The notes under the pieces: model-generated
What the model was told of the DNA's origin: nothing
Databases searched by the model: none
The model's input: only the letters and a program-made list of their open reading frames with translations
Made by a program: the position numbers and the translations under genes
DNA from: RGIG3159 sp034927685
Lineage (GTDB): Bacteria > Bacillota > Clostridia > Oscillospirales > Oscillospiraceae
DNA length: 64,000 nucleotides
Direction of reading: 5' to 3'
Assembly: GCA_034927685.1 (NCBI GenBank)
Contig: JAYFPO010000023.1
Coordinates: forward strand, 62,001-126,000
Shown: piece after piece, positions 1 to 8,113 of the stretch
How the letters are laid out: each line of letters starts with the position of its first letter
How positions within the stretch are numbered: position 1 is the first letter of the stretch

Positions 1-466
1 CAACTGTTTTGAGCGGCATTCCCAGCTCCGCGGCGATCTCTTCCACCTTTGGCTCCCGCCCGCAGCGCCCCGTCATCTCCTCTTTACACTGCAGCACCCG
101 GTAGGCCGTGTCCCGGACGGACCGGCTGACCCGGATCGTGCTGTTGTCCCGAAGATAGCGCCGGATCTCCCCGGCGATCATCGGCACGCCATAGGTGGAA
201 AACCGCACCTCCTTGGAGGGATCGAAATTCTGAATGGCCTTCAATAAACCGATGCAGCCGACCTGAAACAGATCGTCCGGATTTTCTCCGCGCCCGGAAA
301 ACCGCTGAATCACCGACAGAACCAGCCGCAGATTGCCCTCGATCAGCTTTTCCCGGGCGTCCAGGTCGCCTTCCCTGGTGCGCCGCAGAAGTTCGACCAT
401 CTCCTCCTGCTTCAACGTCTTCAATTTGGACGTATTGACGCCGCAAATCTCCACTTTTCCCTGCAT
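1..466 (-). CDS. sigG: RNA polymerase sporulation sigma factor SigG (partial)
   Basis: SigG is the late forespore sigma factor of the sigma-70 family. The visible N-terminal 155 residues begin MQGKVEICGVNTSKLK, close to the SigG opening VEICGV-TSKL, and carry region 2 (NLRLVLSVIQRF, DDLFQVGCIGLLKAI, RFSTYGVPMIAGEIRRYLRDN) and the start of region 3 (IRVSRSVRDTAYRVLQ). The start is an ATG 9 bases after a GGAGG ribosome site. The 3' part, with region 4, lies outside the window. Upstream on the same strand is gpr, a known target of forespore sigma factors, with about 500 bases between. SigF and SigG are close paralogues; the VEICGV opening favours SigG. Confidence 0.93.
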   Translation of the reverse strand, partial: MQGKVEICGVNTSKLKTLKQEEMVELLRRTREGDLDAREKLIEGNLRLVLSVIQRFSGRGENPDDLFQVGCIGLLKAIQNFDPSKEVRFSTYGVPMIAGEIRRYLRDNSTIRVSRSVRDTAYRVLQCKEEMTGRCGREPKVEEIAAELGMPLKTV

Positions 467-973
467 GTTCTGTACCTCCGCTTGAAATTCAAGACAGGTA
501 CAGTATTTCCCACGGAAAAATTTTGATACATTGCGTCTCAATTGTCGTTTCAGGACGGCCGTTTTGTTTCTGCAGCGTGCTGTTTATCACCGAAACGCCG
601 GATGCTATCTCTGTGGATAACCCCGGCGTCCTTTGTAGTCTGTGCAAAACTTCGCGCTGCCTCGGCATGGTCCGAGGCAAGCCGTCGTGAAACTGCAGTT
701 TCCACCATTTTCTCAACTTTTTCCCCAAAATTCACATGGTTCAGTTTACCATAATCTCTGTTTTATAGGGAATTGCGGCAGATTATTTCAACATATTTTC
801 CTGCGGATATTCAAAAAAACCTGTATGCACGCTCTCTCCGCATCGTTGCCGCTTTCCGGTGATTTCCCGGAAATCCCGGAGTTTTTCACAGTATCCACAG
901 GTTTGTTCACAGCGTAGTCCATGAAAAAGCCACGCCCGGAAATGAATACCTGATTGACATAACCCGCGCTTCC
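467..973. other. 507-base intergenic region between gpr and sigG
   Basis: No convincing gene is visible. Short open frames on both strands have no ribosome site and no recognisable protein character. Apart from the sigG promoter candidate it contains an exact DnaA-box 9-mer (TTATCCACA on the minus strand, 612-620) and a near match, GTATCCACA, around 889-897. Two isolated boxes are weak evidence. No clear intrinsic terminator for gpr was found. Confidence 0.4.
502..529 (-). promoter_or_regulatory. Candidate SigF-type promoter of sigG
   Basis: On the minus strand GTATC and GGAAATACT are separated by 14 bases. GGAAATACT fits the SigF -10 pattern GGNNANANT exactly. GTATC is one base off the -35 GYATA, and the spacing is slightly shorter than usual. 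In Bacillus sigG is transcribed by SigF and then autoregulated by SigG, so the site is plausible. It is a motif match only. Confidence 0.35.
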
Positions 974-1807
974 TTATCCCCCAACAAATTCCGCCAAGTC
1001 CTGCGGGGGAACTGTCGGATGTAGGGCGCGATTCAGTCCGCTCGACACAATCCGCGAAAGATCGTTCACCCGCATATCGATATCGCTGGGCGTCACAATC
1101 ATCTGCTCCTGTGACTCCAGCAGCGAGCGGAGATCGCAGACCGTGGGCACGCCCACCGCAAATACCGGCACGCCCAGCGTTCCCCGGTTCAAGGCCGCGC
1201 GGTCGTTCTGCACGCCGGAGCCGGGGATGATTCCGGTGTCCGCCAGCTGAATGGAGGTGCAAAGCCGTCCTGGTTTGGCCGCAGCCAGCGCGTCGATGGC
1301 GATGACGTAGGCCGGCTTGATTTTCCCCACAATACCGCGGACGATCTCCGCGCTCTCCATGCCGGTACGGCCCAGCACGCCAGGCGCGATGGCGCTGACC
1401 TGCCGGAATTTGTCGAACAGGTCCGGCATATCCCGCCGCAGATGGCGTGTGACCAACACATGACGCAGCGTTCTGGGGCCGATGGCATCCGGCGTCACGG
1501 CTTCGTTCCCGAGACCCACCACCAGCACATCTCCCGTTTCCGGCAGCAGCGCACGCAGCGCGCCGAAGAGGACATCCGCGCAATCGGATGGTGCACTGCG
1601 CACTTGCTGCGCGGGCATTTCCAGCGTCACATAACTGCCGATCGGCTTGTGCAGGGCCGCAGCGCCTGCCTTGGTCCGAATGTGCACCTTGGTGACGTGC
1701 ACCGCACCCTCGTCCCACTCCTCGCAGGTTACGCCCCGCGGCGCGTGCTCCTCCGATGCCTCCCGCAGTTCTCTCTCCTCCAGCGCCAGATCCGTACGAA
1801 CGTTCAT
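974..1807 (-). CDS. gpr: GPR germination endopeptidase (spore protease)
   Basis: GPR degrades small acid-soluble spore proteins at germination. It is made as a zymogen in the forespore and autoprocessed near its N terminus. The 277-residue product begins MNVRTDLALEERE, like GPR precursors. It carries VLVVGLGNEAVTPDAIGP near residues 95-112, the family motif VIAIDALAA, and the conserved stretch IQLADTGIIPGSGVQN. Length is slightly short of the Bacillus enzyme (about 370 residues), but clostridial GPRs are shorter. The ATG at 1807 is preceded by AGGTGA; an in-frame GTG five codons upstream would put the ribosome site inside the gene. It diverges from rpsT and precedes sigG on the same strand. 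Confidence 0.93.
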   Translation of the reverse strand: MNVRTDLALEERELREASEEHAPRGVTCEEWDEGAVHVTKVHIRTKAGAAALHKPIGSYVTLEMPAQQVRSAPSDCADVLFGALRALLPETGDVLVVGLGNEAVTPDAIGPRTLRHVLVTRHLRRDMPDLFDKFRQVSAIAPGVLGRTGMESAEIVRGIVGKIKPAYVIAIDALAAAKPGRLCTSIQLADTGIIPGSGVQNDRAALNRGTLGVPVFAVGVPTVCDLRSLLESQEQMIVTPSDIDMRVNDLSRIVSSGLNRALHPTVPPQDLAEFVGG

Positions 1808-1823
1808 CCTCTCACCTCGCACT

Positions 1824-1853
1824 TAGTCTTTCTTCCTGTTCCGCCAATATTCA
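1824..1853 (-). promoter_or_regulatory. Candidate SigG/SigF promoter of gpr
   Basis: On the minus strand TGAATA (1848-1853) and AAGACTA (1824-1830) are 17 bases apart. This resembles the forespore SigG consensus TGAATA/CATACTA, with the -35 exact and five of seven -10 bases matching. Gpr belongs to the SigF/SigG regulon in known spore-formers. Motif match only. Confidence 0.38.
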
Positions 1854-1871
1854 ATTTTTTTCTGAAAGCTA

Positions 1872-1900
1872 TTGATTTTATGGGAAACGACCGTTATAAT
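1872..1900 (+). promoter_or_regulatory. Vegetative (SigA) promoter of rpsT
   Basis: TTGATT (1872-1877) and TATAAT (1895-1900) are separated by 17 bases, a near-consensus SigA promoter. The transcript would carry a leader of about 60 bases. The leader includes a short inverted repeat, ATTGGG (1916-1921) with CCCAAT (1932-1937), ahead of the GGAGGAGGT ribosome site. That could be an S20 autoregulatory fold, but nothing shows it. Confidence 0.8.
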
Positions 1901-1968
1901 AAGTAACTGCATGAGATTGGGGTTTTTATGTCCCAATGGATAAAACGCTATTGGAGGAGGTGTAACCG

Positions 1969-2232
1969 ATGCCCAACATTAAATCTGCGAAAAAGAGAGT
2001 CACGCTGTCTCGCATCAGCAACGAAAAGAACAAGCAGGATAAGTCCATGCTGAAAACCACCATCAAGAAGTTTGAAGCTGCTGCCGCCGATGGCAACCGT
2101 GAGCAGGCCGATAGCGCTTATTTGGCAGCTGTCAAGACCATTGACCAGGCTGTTACGAAGGGTATTCTGCACAAGAACACTGCTGCGCGGAAAAAGAGCA
2201 ACATTGCCCGTAAGATGAACAAAATTGCCTGA
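1969..2232 (+). CDS. rpsT: 30S ribosomal protein S20
   Basis: S20 binds 16S rRNA during early assembly of the 30S subunit. The 87-residue product opens MPNIKSAKKRVTLS, the S20 signature. It is lysine-rich throughout and ends with the typical KNTAARKKSNIARK helix. A very strong ribosome site (GGAGGAGGT) lies 7 bases before the ATG. It is monocistronic, with its own SigA promoter and a terminator 20 bases after the stop, and it diverges from gpr. Pairing of rpsT with gpr is common in Firmicutes. Confidence 0.97.
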   Translation: MPNIKSAKKRVTLSRISNEKNKQDKSMLKTTIKKFEAAAADGNREQADSAYLAAVKTIDQAVTKGILHKNTAARKKSNIARKMNKIA

Positions 2233-2252
2233 TTTTTTTACTTGATCGCCTG

Positions 2253-2284
2253 ACCCCGGTCCGATGATGGATCGGGGTTTTGTG
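2253..2284 (+). terminator. Intrinsic terminator of rpsT
   Basis: ACCCCGGTCC and GGATCGGGGT form a stem with one wobble pair around a six-base loop. It is followed by TTTTGTGTTTTT. Confidence 0.85.
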
Positions 2285-2356
2285 TTTTTGCCTTAGCTTG
2301 ACACGGTTTCCCTTCCGCATTATAATAACAAAGAATCGATCGAATGGAGTCTCTAT

Positions 2357-4153
2357 ATGAACAAAGTTTTGCGCACGATTCTGATTATCCTGCTGGCGCT
2401 GGCCGTGCTCTGCGGCGGGTTCTGGTATTTCTTTGTCTACCGCAGCGGTCTCCCAGCCTCTCTGTATACCTCCTACGCGGCATTCTGCAGCCATGCGGGC
2501 GACGCGGCGCGTTCCGCGCGCTACTACGAAAAGGCGCTGGAGCTGGAGCCGGACAACGCAGACCTGGCGCTTTCGACCGCCGATGCCTTTGTGGCGGATG
2601 ACAATTATACCAAGGCGGAATACACGCTGGTCTGCGCAATCAGCCGGAATCCGGAGAATCTGGACCTGTATCTCCGTCTGTCCGCCGTCTATGTGGAGCA
2701 GAACAAGCTGCTGGACGCGGAGCGACTGGTCTCCGCCTGTGCGAATCCCGCCGTCAAGGAATCGCTCATTGATTTACGCCCCTCCGCGCCGGTCATTCAG
2801 CCGGACGGCGGCTACTTGCTGGAGCCGGAAGATTTTTCTCTGTCCTATTCCGGCGGCAGCGCGTATTATTCTCTGACTGAGGAATACCCGACCATGGCGG
2901 ACCAGCCCTATTCGGAGCCGGTCTCCCTTGACTACGGCGTGACGGAGGTATCAGCCATCGTCGTGGGCGACAACGGGCTGGTCAGTCCACTTTCCACCGC
3001 AAAATTCACTGTCTGCGGCAGTATTGAGGAGGTCACCTTTGAGGACGAGGCCTTCGACACCTTTGTGCGGGAGCTTCTTGGCAAGGACCGCCACGATAAG
3101 ATCATGACAAGCGAGCTTTGGGACGTGCAGGAATTGACGCTCCCGGCAGAAATCACCAATCTCTCGGATCTGCGCTATTTTGTGCGTCTGCATAGCCTGA
3201 CTATGCAGGGAACCGCTAACCTTTCCCCGCTCGCTGATCTGAGTGCGCTGACAACGCTGGATCTCTCCGGCGCCGCATTGCAGCCGGACGCGCTCGCGGT
3301 GATCGGTTCCATCAAAACGCTGACGACGCTGTCCCTCCGCGGATGCAGCCTGACCTCAATCTCTGATCTGAGTGGTCTGACCAGTCTGACCGCGCTGGAC
3401 GTCTCCGGCAACCAGCTCACGGACCTGACACCGCTGACCGGTATGTCGGCGCTGCAAGCGCTGAATCTCGCCCAGAATGCAATTACCTCCATCACGCCGC
3501 TGGCCGCGGCGCGGCAGCTTACGTCGCTGGACCTCTCCGGCAATCCGATTGAGAGCCTCGGTCCCCTTTCGGCCAATGAGGCCCTGGTCACGCTGAAGCT
3601 CGCGTCCTGCTCCGCCGAAGACCTCTCGCCGCTGGAGAATAAGACCGCGCTGACGACGCTGGACGCCTCCGGCAACCAGCTCACGTCCCTGTCCGGTCTG
3701 GAACACTGCACGGCACTGACGGACCTGAATGTGGCAAACAATCTGCTGACGGACCTCGCTCCCCTGACTGGCCTGACCGGCCTGCAATATCTGGACGCCT
3801 CCGGCAATCAACTGGAATCCATGCCGCAGTTCCCGGCGGAATCCGCGCTTTTGACCATCAATGTCTCCATAAACCGGCTGACGGACGTCTCCGGCCTCTC
3901 TGCTCTGCAAACGCTCAATTACCTGAACGTCAGCGACAACCGGCTGACCGACCTCTCCTGCCTCGCCGAGCTTCCCAAGCTGGTGGAGGTGGACGCGCTC
4001 AAAAACCCGCTGGTCGGCATTGCCAGTCTGGAAGAGCACAGCATCGTGGTCAACTACGACCCCGGCTATACGCTCCCATCTGAGGAAACTGCCGAGACCA
4101 CCACGGCAGCGCCCATCACCGACGGCAGCGGCAAGGTCAGCGAAGTCGGTTAA
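2357..4153 (+). CDS. Membrane-anchored TPR/leucine-rich-repeat protein (internalin-like)
   Basis: A 598-residue protein of unknown role. One N-terminal membrane segment (about residues 7-29) leaves the rest outside the cell. Residues 35-130 are TPR-like (ARYYEKALELEPDNADLAL). About 150-240 resembles a chitobiase-type beta-sandwich, and 255-575 holds roughly a dozen internalin-type leucine-rich repeats of 20-22 residues (LTALDVSGNQLTDLTPL pattern). A Thr-rich tail ends the protein without LPXTG, so it would be held by the N-terminal segment. Many gut Clostridia carry such proteins, presumably for binding, but no partner can be read from the sequence. The ribosome site, GGAG, is modest. It is convergent with cinA, with a shared terminator between. 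Confidence 0.85.
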   Translation: MNKVLRTILIILLALAVLCGGFWYFFVYRSGLPASLYTSYAAFCSHAGDAARSARYYEKALELEPDNADLALSTADAFVADDNYTKAEYTLVCAISRNPENLDLYLRLSAVYVEQNKLLDAERLVSACANPAVKESLIDLRPSAPVIQPDGGYLLEPEDFSLSYSGGSAYYSLTEEYPTMADQPYSEPVSLDYGVTEVSAIVVGDNGLVSPLSTAKFTVCGSIEEVTFEDEAFDTFVRELLGKDRHDKIMTSELWDVQELTLPAEITNLSDLRYFVRLHSLTMQGTANLSPLADLSALTTLDLSGAALQPDALAVIGSIKTLTTLSLRGCSLTSISDLSGLTSLTALDVSGNQLTDLTPLTGMSALQALNLAQNAITSITPLAAARQLTSLDLSGNPIESLGPLSANEALVTLKLASCSAEDLSPLENKTALTTLDASGNQLTSLSGLEHCTALTDLNVANNLLTDLAPLTGLTGLQYLDASGNQLESMPQFPAESALLTINVSINRLTDVSGLSALQTLNYLNVSDNRLTDLSCLAELPKLVEVDALKNPLVGIASLEEHSIVVNYDPGYTLPSEETAETTTAAPITDGSGKVSEVG

Positions 4154-4186
4154 GACCGTGCCGCAAAATTTGCGTGAGATAAAATG

Positions 4187-4232
4187 AAAACGCTGTTCTC
4201 CTGCGCCTCAGTGCAGGAGAACAGCGTTTTTT
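4187..4232. terminator. Bidirectional intrinsic terminator
   Basis: A perfect 16-base inverted repeat (AACGCTGTTCTCCTGC and its complement) closes an eight-base loop. A T run follows on the plus strand and an A run precedes, so it can serve both the LRR gene and the convergent cinA. Confidence 0.92.
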
Positions 4233-4248
4233 CGTCCATTTCGCGGAC

Positions 4249-4719
4249 TTATTCTATCTGATTTTGCTCTGCAATCAGGCGCAGGGCCTCACGGCAGGCG
4301 GCGCGGCGGATTTCCTCGCGGGTCCCGTTCAGATCCAGCCGGATGTGCGTCGTGCCGCGCCCGTCGCAGTAGCCCACATAGACCAGGCCGACCGGCCGAC
4401 CGGTTTCATCGCTGTCCGGTCCGGCAATCCCCGTGATCCCGACGCCGACATCGGCGCCGCAGGCCCCTGCCGCGCCATGCGCCATAGCCTCCGCAACCTG
4501 CCAGGATACCGCCCCAAATTCTTCCAACAGCGCCAGCGGCACGCCAAGGAGCCTGTGCTTCACCGCGTTGCAGTAGGAGATCACGCCGCCCCGGTACACT
4601 TCGGAGCTGCCCGGCACCGCCGTGAGCGCGCTCCCCAGCAGCCCGCCGGTGCAGCTTTCCGCCGTAGCCAGCGTCAACTTCCGTGCGCGCAGCAGCGACA
4701 GAAGCGATGGTTCATCCAT
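4249..4719 (-). CDS. pncC: CinA C-terminal-type nicotinamide-nucleotide amidase (PncC)
   Basis: PncC deamidates nicotinamide mononucleotide to nicotinic acid mononucleotide, recycling pyridine nucleotides. The 156-residue protein is just the CinA C-terminal domain, lacking the N-terminal COG1058 domain. It shows the catalytic AESCTGG motif near residues 20-26, VYRGGVISYCNAVKHRLLGV, and VGITGIAGPDSDE(T). It overlaps the thiI stop by 8 bases (TATGGATGA), so the two are translationally coupled. Reliable as a family call; the exact physiological substrate is inferred. Confidence 0.9.
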   Translation of the reverse strand: MDEPSLLSLLRARKLTLATAESCTGGLLGSALTAVPGSSEVYRGGVISYCNAVKHRLLGVPLALLEEFGAVSWQVAEAMAHGAAGACGADVGVGITGIAGPDSDETGRPVGLVYVGYCDGRGTTHIRLDLNGTREEIRRAACREALRLIAEQNQIE

Positions 4720-5890
4720 AGTACTTCACCCGCACCATCTCCGTCCGTTCCAGAGCGCGTCCAATCAGTGCCTCACGGTCCAGCGTTTGTTCCGCCTTCA
4801 AAACGCCCTCCAGCGTCGGCTTGGTCTTGGGGTGCTTCGGCGTAAAGACCGTGCAGCAGTCCTCATAGGGCAAAATGGAGGTCTCAAGTGTGCCGATTCG
4901 CCGCGCGATGCAGACGATCTCCTCCTTGTCCATGCCGATCAGCGGGTGGAACACCGGGATGGACACGACCTCATGGGTTACGGTCATGGCTTCCATGGTC
5001 TGGCTGGCCACCTGCCCCAGATTTTCGCCGGTGACCAGGCACTGCGCGCCATGGTTCCGCGCAATGCGCTCGGCAATCTCCATCATAAACCGCCGCATGA
5101 TGATCGTGAAGTACTCCTCGGGGCAGTTGTCCCGAATGGCCTCCTGAATCTCCGTAAAGCCCACGATATCCACGGTCATGCGGCCGCAGTAGCGTGACAT
5201 CAGCTTTGCGAGTTTCAGCACCTTTTCTTTCGCCCGCTCCGAGGTATAGGGATAGGAGAAGAAATGGATGCACTCAATTTCCACGCCCCGCTTGGCGATC
5301 ATATAGCCCGCCACCGGGCTGTCGATGCCGCCGGAGAGCAGCACCGCCGCACGGCCGCTGCTGCCGGTCGGCAACCCGCCGGCACCCGGCAGTGCCGGGC
5401 CGTGGACGTAGGCCGCGTGCTCGCGGATCTCCACATTGACCGTGTAGTCCGGATGGTGGACGTCCACCGAAAGCGCCGGGTACGCCGCCGCGAGCCTTCC
5501 GCCGATCTCCTGGGAAATCTGGATGGAGGTCATGGGGAAGCGCTTGTCCGCGCGCCTGGACTCCACCTTGAAGCTCCGCGCCGCAGCCAATTCGTCGCCC
5601 AGATAGTCCCTGACCGCCAGCTCAATGGCGTCCAGCTCCTTTTCGCAGGCGCGGCAGCGGCATATGGAGATGATGCCGAAGATCGCGCCGCAGGCCTCCC
5701 AGGCCCCTTCCAGGTCGCATTCCTCGTTTTCCGGCTCCACATAGACCGTGGATTGCAGCAGAGAGACGGAAAAGCTGCCGTAGCTCCGCATTCTTCTCGT
5801 CACATTGGTGCGCAGGCGGTCCTCAAAGACGCGGCGGTTGGCCCCCTTCAGGATCACTTCGCCCAGCTTCAGTAAAAACAGTTCCTTCAT
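4712..5890 (-). CDS. thiI: tRNA 4-thiouridine synthetase ThiI
   Basis: ThiI adenylates U8 of tRNA and transfers sulfur from a cysteine desulfurase. In some species it also supports thiamine synthesis. The 392-residue protein has an N-terminal ferredoxin-like/THUMP region (to about 165) and a PP-loop AVLLSGGIDSPVAG near 185-198. CLVTGENLGQVASQT and KHPKTKP follow. The C-terminal rhodanese domain of the E. coli enzyme is absent, as usual in Firmicutes. The ATG at 5890 follows GAGGGA. It sits between comM and cinA; no cysteine desulfurase gene is adjacent here, unlike many Firmicutes. Confidence 0.94.
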   Translation of the reverse strand: MKELFLLKLGEVILKGANRRVFEDRLRTNVTRRMRSYGSFSVSLLQSTVYVEPENEECDLEGAWEACGAIFGIISICRCRACEKELDAIELAVRDYLGDELAAARSFKVESRRADKRFPMTSIQISQEIGGRLAAAYPALSVDVHHPDYTVNVEIREHAAYVHGPALPGAGGLPTGSSGRAAVLLSGGIDSPVAGYMIAKRGVEIECIHFFSYPYTSERAKEKVLKLAKLMSRYCGRMTVDIVGFTEIQEAIRDNCPEEYFTIIMRRFMMEIAERIARNHGAQCLVTGENLGQVASQTMEAMTVTHEVVSIPVFHPLIGMDKEEIVCIARRIGTLETSILPYEDCCTVFTPKHPKTKPTLEGVLKAEQTLDREALIGRALERTEMVRVKYYG

Positions 5891-5972
5891 TGCAAGGTCC
5901 CTCGTTCCGATTTTCTTGGCATCACGCCGTTTTTTATCATACCACGAAATCCGCAAAAGCGGAAGGCAAACG

Positions 5973-7490
5973 TCAACCGCGTTCCAGCTGGAAGGTTCGG
6001 TAGCGGATGGCCTCCGCAATGTGCTGCGTGCCAATCTCGCCGCTGCCGTCCAGATCGGCGATGGTCCGCGCCACGCGAAGAATCCGGTCATAGCTCCGGG
6101 CCGTCAGCCGCAGCGCGTCAAAGGCCTGCTTCATCAGCGCGGCGGAAGGATCGTCCAGTGCGCAATACTGCCGAAGCTGCGCCGGCTGCATGGCCGCGTT
6201 ACAGGAGACCGGCTCCTCCCGGAACCGCTGCTGCTGCACGGCCCTCGCCCGGTTGACCCGCTCCCGGATCACCGCGGAGCGCTCGGCGGGCTGAGTACGC
6301 CGCAGGTCCCCGAAAGGCAGCGCCGGCACCTCGACAATCATATCGATGCGATCCAGCAGCGGCCCGCTGATCCTCCCCAGATAGTGGTTCACCGCGGACT
6401 GCGAACAGGTGCAGCGGCCGGAAGGGTCGCCGTACCAGCCGCATTTGCACGGATTCATGGCGCAGACCAACATGAATTCGCATGGGTAGGTCATCGTCCC
6501 GCTGACCCGCGAGATCGTCACCGCCCCGTCCTCCAGCGGCTGCCGCAGCACCTCCAGCGTCTCCGCCCGGAACTCCGGCAGCTCGTCCAGAAATAAAACG
6601 CCCCGGTCGGCCATGGAGATTTCGCCGGGCCTCGGACTGCTGCCCCCGCCCACCAGTCCCGCCGCGGAGATCGTGTGGTGCGGACTGCGGAAGGGCCGCT
6701 CTGTCACCAGCGGGTGTGCTCTGGAAATCTTACCCAGCACAGAGTAGATCTGCGTGACCTCCAGCTCCTCAGCCCTGGCCATGTCCGGCAGAATCGACGG
6801 AATCCGCTTGGCAAGCATACTTTTGCCCGCGCCCGGCGGGCCGACCATCAAAATGTTGTGGGACCCGGCCGCCGCCACCTCCAGCGCGCGCTTGACCAGC
6901 TCCTGCCCCTTCACGTCCGCAAAGTCCAGAATGTCTCGCGGCATCCTGCCCGGCTCCCAGCGCGGAGCCGGCGCGATGGCCTCCTCCCCGCGCAAATGCC
7001 GCGCAAGCTGTGCCACCGACTCGACCGGGAAAATTTCCGGCCCCTCGGCGAGCGTGGCCTCCCGCGCGTTTCCCGCCGGCACATAGAGCTTGCCGATCCC
7101 GCACGCGGCAGCGGCGAGCGACATGGACAGTACGCCGTTGACCGGCCGCACCAACCCCTCCAAGCTCAGTTCTCCCAAAAAGGCGCTCTCCTTTCCGGGC
7201 TGCGGAATGCTCTTCGTAGCGGCAAGGATTCCCACCAGCATCGGCAGGTCGTAGAGCGTCCCGGACTTTCTGGTCCCGGCCGGAGCCAAATTCACCGTAA
7301 TCCGGCTGACCGGAAACTTGAAGCCGCTGTTTTTGATCGCAGAGCGAATCCGTTCCCGCGCCTCCCGCACCGCCACATCCGGCAGGCCCACCACCTCAAA
7401 GGCCGGCAGTCCCTGGGACAGATCGCTCTCCACGGAAACCTCATAACCGGTAATGCCCTCCAGTCCAAAAGACCGACAGCAGCAAATCAT
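5973..7490 (-). CDS. comM: YifB/ComM family Mg-chelatase-like AAA+ ATPase
   Basis: This family contains the natural-transformation helicase ComM, a branch-migration hexamer in proteobacteria; its Firmicute role is little studied. The 505-residue protein has an N-terminal Lon-protease-like ChlI domain (to about 175) and an AAA+ core. The core has Walker A VGPPGAGKS, Walker B GVLFLDELPEF and the conserved RPFRSPHHTISAAGLVGGG. A Cys cluster (MNPCKCGWYGD, CTCS) precedes the arginine-finger region, and a Mg-chelatase C-terminal domain ends it. The ATG at 7490 has a perfect AAGGAGGT. It lies 50 bases after a small Cro-like regulator gene on the same strand. Confidence 0.93.
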   Translation of the reverse strand: MICCCRSFGLEGITGYEVSVESDLSQGLPAFEVVGLPDVAVREARERIRSAIKNSGFKFPVSRITVNLAPAGTRKSGTLYDLPMLVGILAATKSIPQPGKESAFLGELSLEGLVRPVNGVLSMSLAAAACGIGKLYVPAGNAREATLAEGPEIFPVESVAQLARHLRGEEAIAPAPRWEPGRMPRDILDFADVKGQELVKRALEVAAAGSHNILMVGPPGAGKSMLAKRIPSILPDMARAEELEVTQIYSVLGKISRAHPLVTERPFRSPHHTISAAGLVGGGSSPRPGEISMADRGVLFLDELPEFRAETLEVLRQPLEDGAVTISRVSGTMTYPCEFMLVCAMNPCKCGWYGDPSGRCTCSQSAVNHYLGRISGPLLDRIDMIVEVPALPFGDLRRTQPAERSAVIRERVNRARAVQQQRFREEPVSCNAAMQPAQLRQYCALDDPSAALMKQAFDALRLTARSYDRILRVARTIADLDGSGEIGTQHIAEAIRYRTFQLERG

Positions 7491-7540
7491 CGGGCGTACC
7501 TCCTTCTCTCTATTCTTCGCGCCGAAAAAGACGTATGGGT

Positions 7541-7747
7541 CTACGCCTCGTCCGGAAAATATATCAATATGTCGCTCAGCTCGCAGCACAGAATTTTGCA
7601 AAGGGCGTCCAGCGTATTGGTCGAGACCGACTGGTTGGCCTTCAGTCTGCGCACCGTCGAACTACTGATCTCGCCCTTCACCTGCAGCGTGTATGTCGTG
7701 GCGCGCTCCCGCTTCATGGTCTCCCACAACGGCGCATAAGAAATCAA
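7541..7747 (-). CDS. Small Cro/C1-type HTH regulator (YozG-like)
   Basis: A 68-residue DNA-binding protein of the small XRE/HTH_26 type. Residues 1-12 (MISYAPLWETMK) and the ending CCELSDILIYFPDEA match the shape of this family, with the helix-turn-helix in between (ISSSTVRRLKANQSVSTNTLDALCKIL). The start is read as TTG at 7747, 7 bases after GGGAGGGAG; the longer in-frame ATG reading adds 15 residues without homology and would put the ribosome site inside the gene. It is probably cotranscribed with comM. Its target is unknown; the intergenic palindrome at 8013-8037 is one candidate. Confidence 0.82.
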   Translation of the reverse strand: MISYAPLWETMKRERATTYTLQVKGEISSSTVRRLKANQSVSTNTLDALCKILCCELSDILIYFPDEA

Positions 7748-8012
7748 GGCACTCCCTCCCAACTCAGATTCTATATGTTCATTATTGCCCATCTCGCGCC
7801 AATACCGTTATAGGCAATATTGTTTATTCCATAAGATACCGCGTCCCGGGTGGGCATCCGCGCCGACGCTCCCGGTTCACATTCGTGCCGCGCAAGCCGT
7901 TTTGTCTTTCACGACATTTTTTCATGGTAGGTATCAGAAATTCAAAGAATCCTGTTTTCAGCGAAATAGGCGGTTCAACGCTTGATTTCTGCGCAGTCTT
8001 TCTTCGGAAACT
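7748..8012. other. Divergent intergenic region (regulator gene / nifJ)
   Basis: Together with the inverted repeat and promoter annotated next, this is a 366-base gap without a supported gene. Short open frames here have no ribosome site. No clear SigA promoter for the leftward regulator gene could be read. Confidence 0.4.
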
Positions 8013-8037
8013 CCCGGAATATCCAAAATGTTCCGGG
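8013..8037. promoter_or_regulatory. Inverted repeat just upstream of the nifJ promoter
   Basis: CCCGGAATAT and ATGTTCCGGG form a 10-base dyad (one G-T wobble) around CCAAA. It ends 7 bases before the nifJ -35 hexamer. The position suits an operator or activator site; it lacks the T run of a terminator and does not match the Rex consensus. Confidence 0.45.
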
Positions 8038-8044
8038 ATAATGA

Positions 8045-8073
8045 TTTACATTTTCGGGAATCTATGCTATGAT
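8045..8073 (+). promoter_or_regulatory. SigA promoter of nifJ
   Basis: TTTACA (8045-8050) and TATGAT (8068-8073) are 17 bases apart. TGC directly before the -10 makes it an extended -10 promoter, as expected for a highly expressed central-metabolism gene. Confidence 0.82.
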
Positions 8074-8113
8074 AATATTGTTTGTTAATACATACTTTAG
8101 GAGGTATTTCAAT

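Noticed and set aside
612..620. DnaA box (TTATCCACA) near sigG, with a second near match about 280 bases away
   Set aside because: Two boxes are far too few for an origin, no dnaA/dnaN genes are near, and such 9-mers occur by chance.
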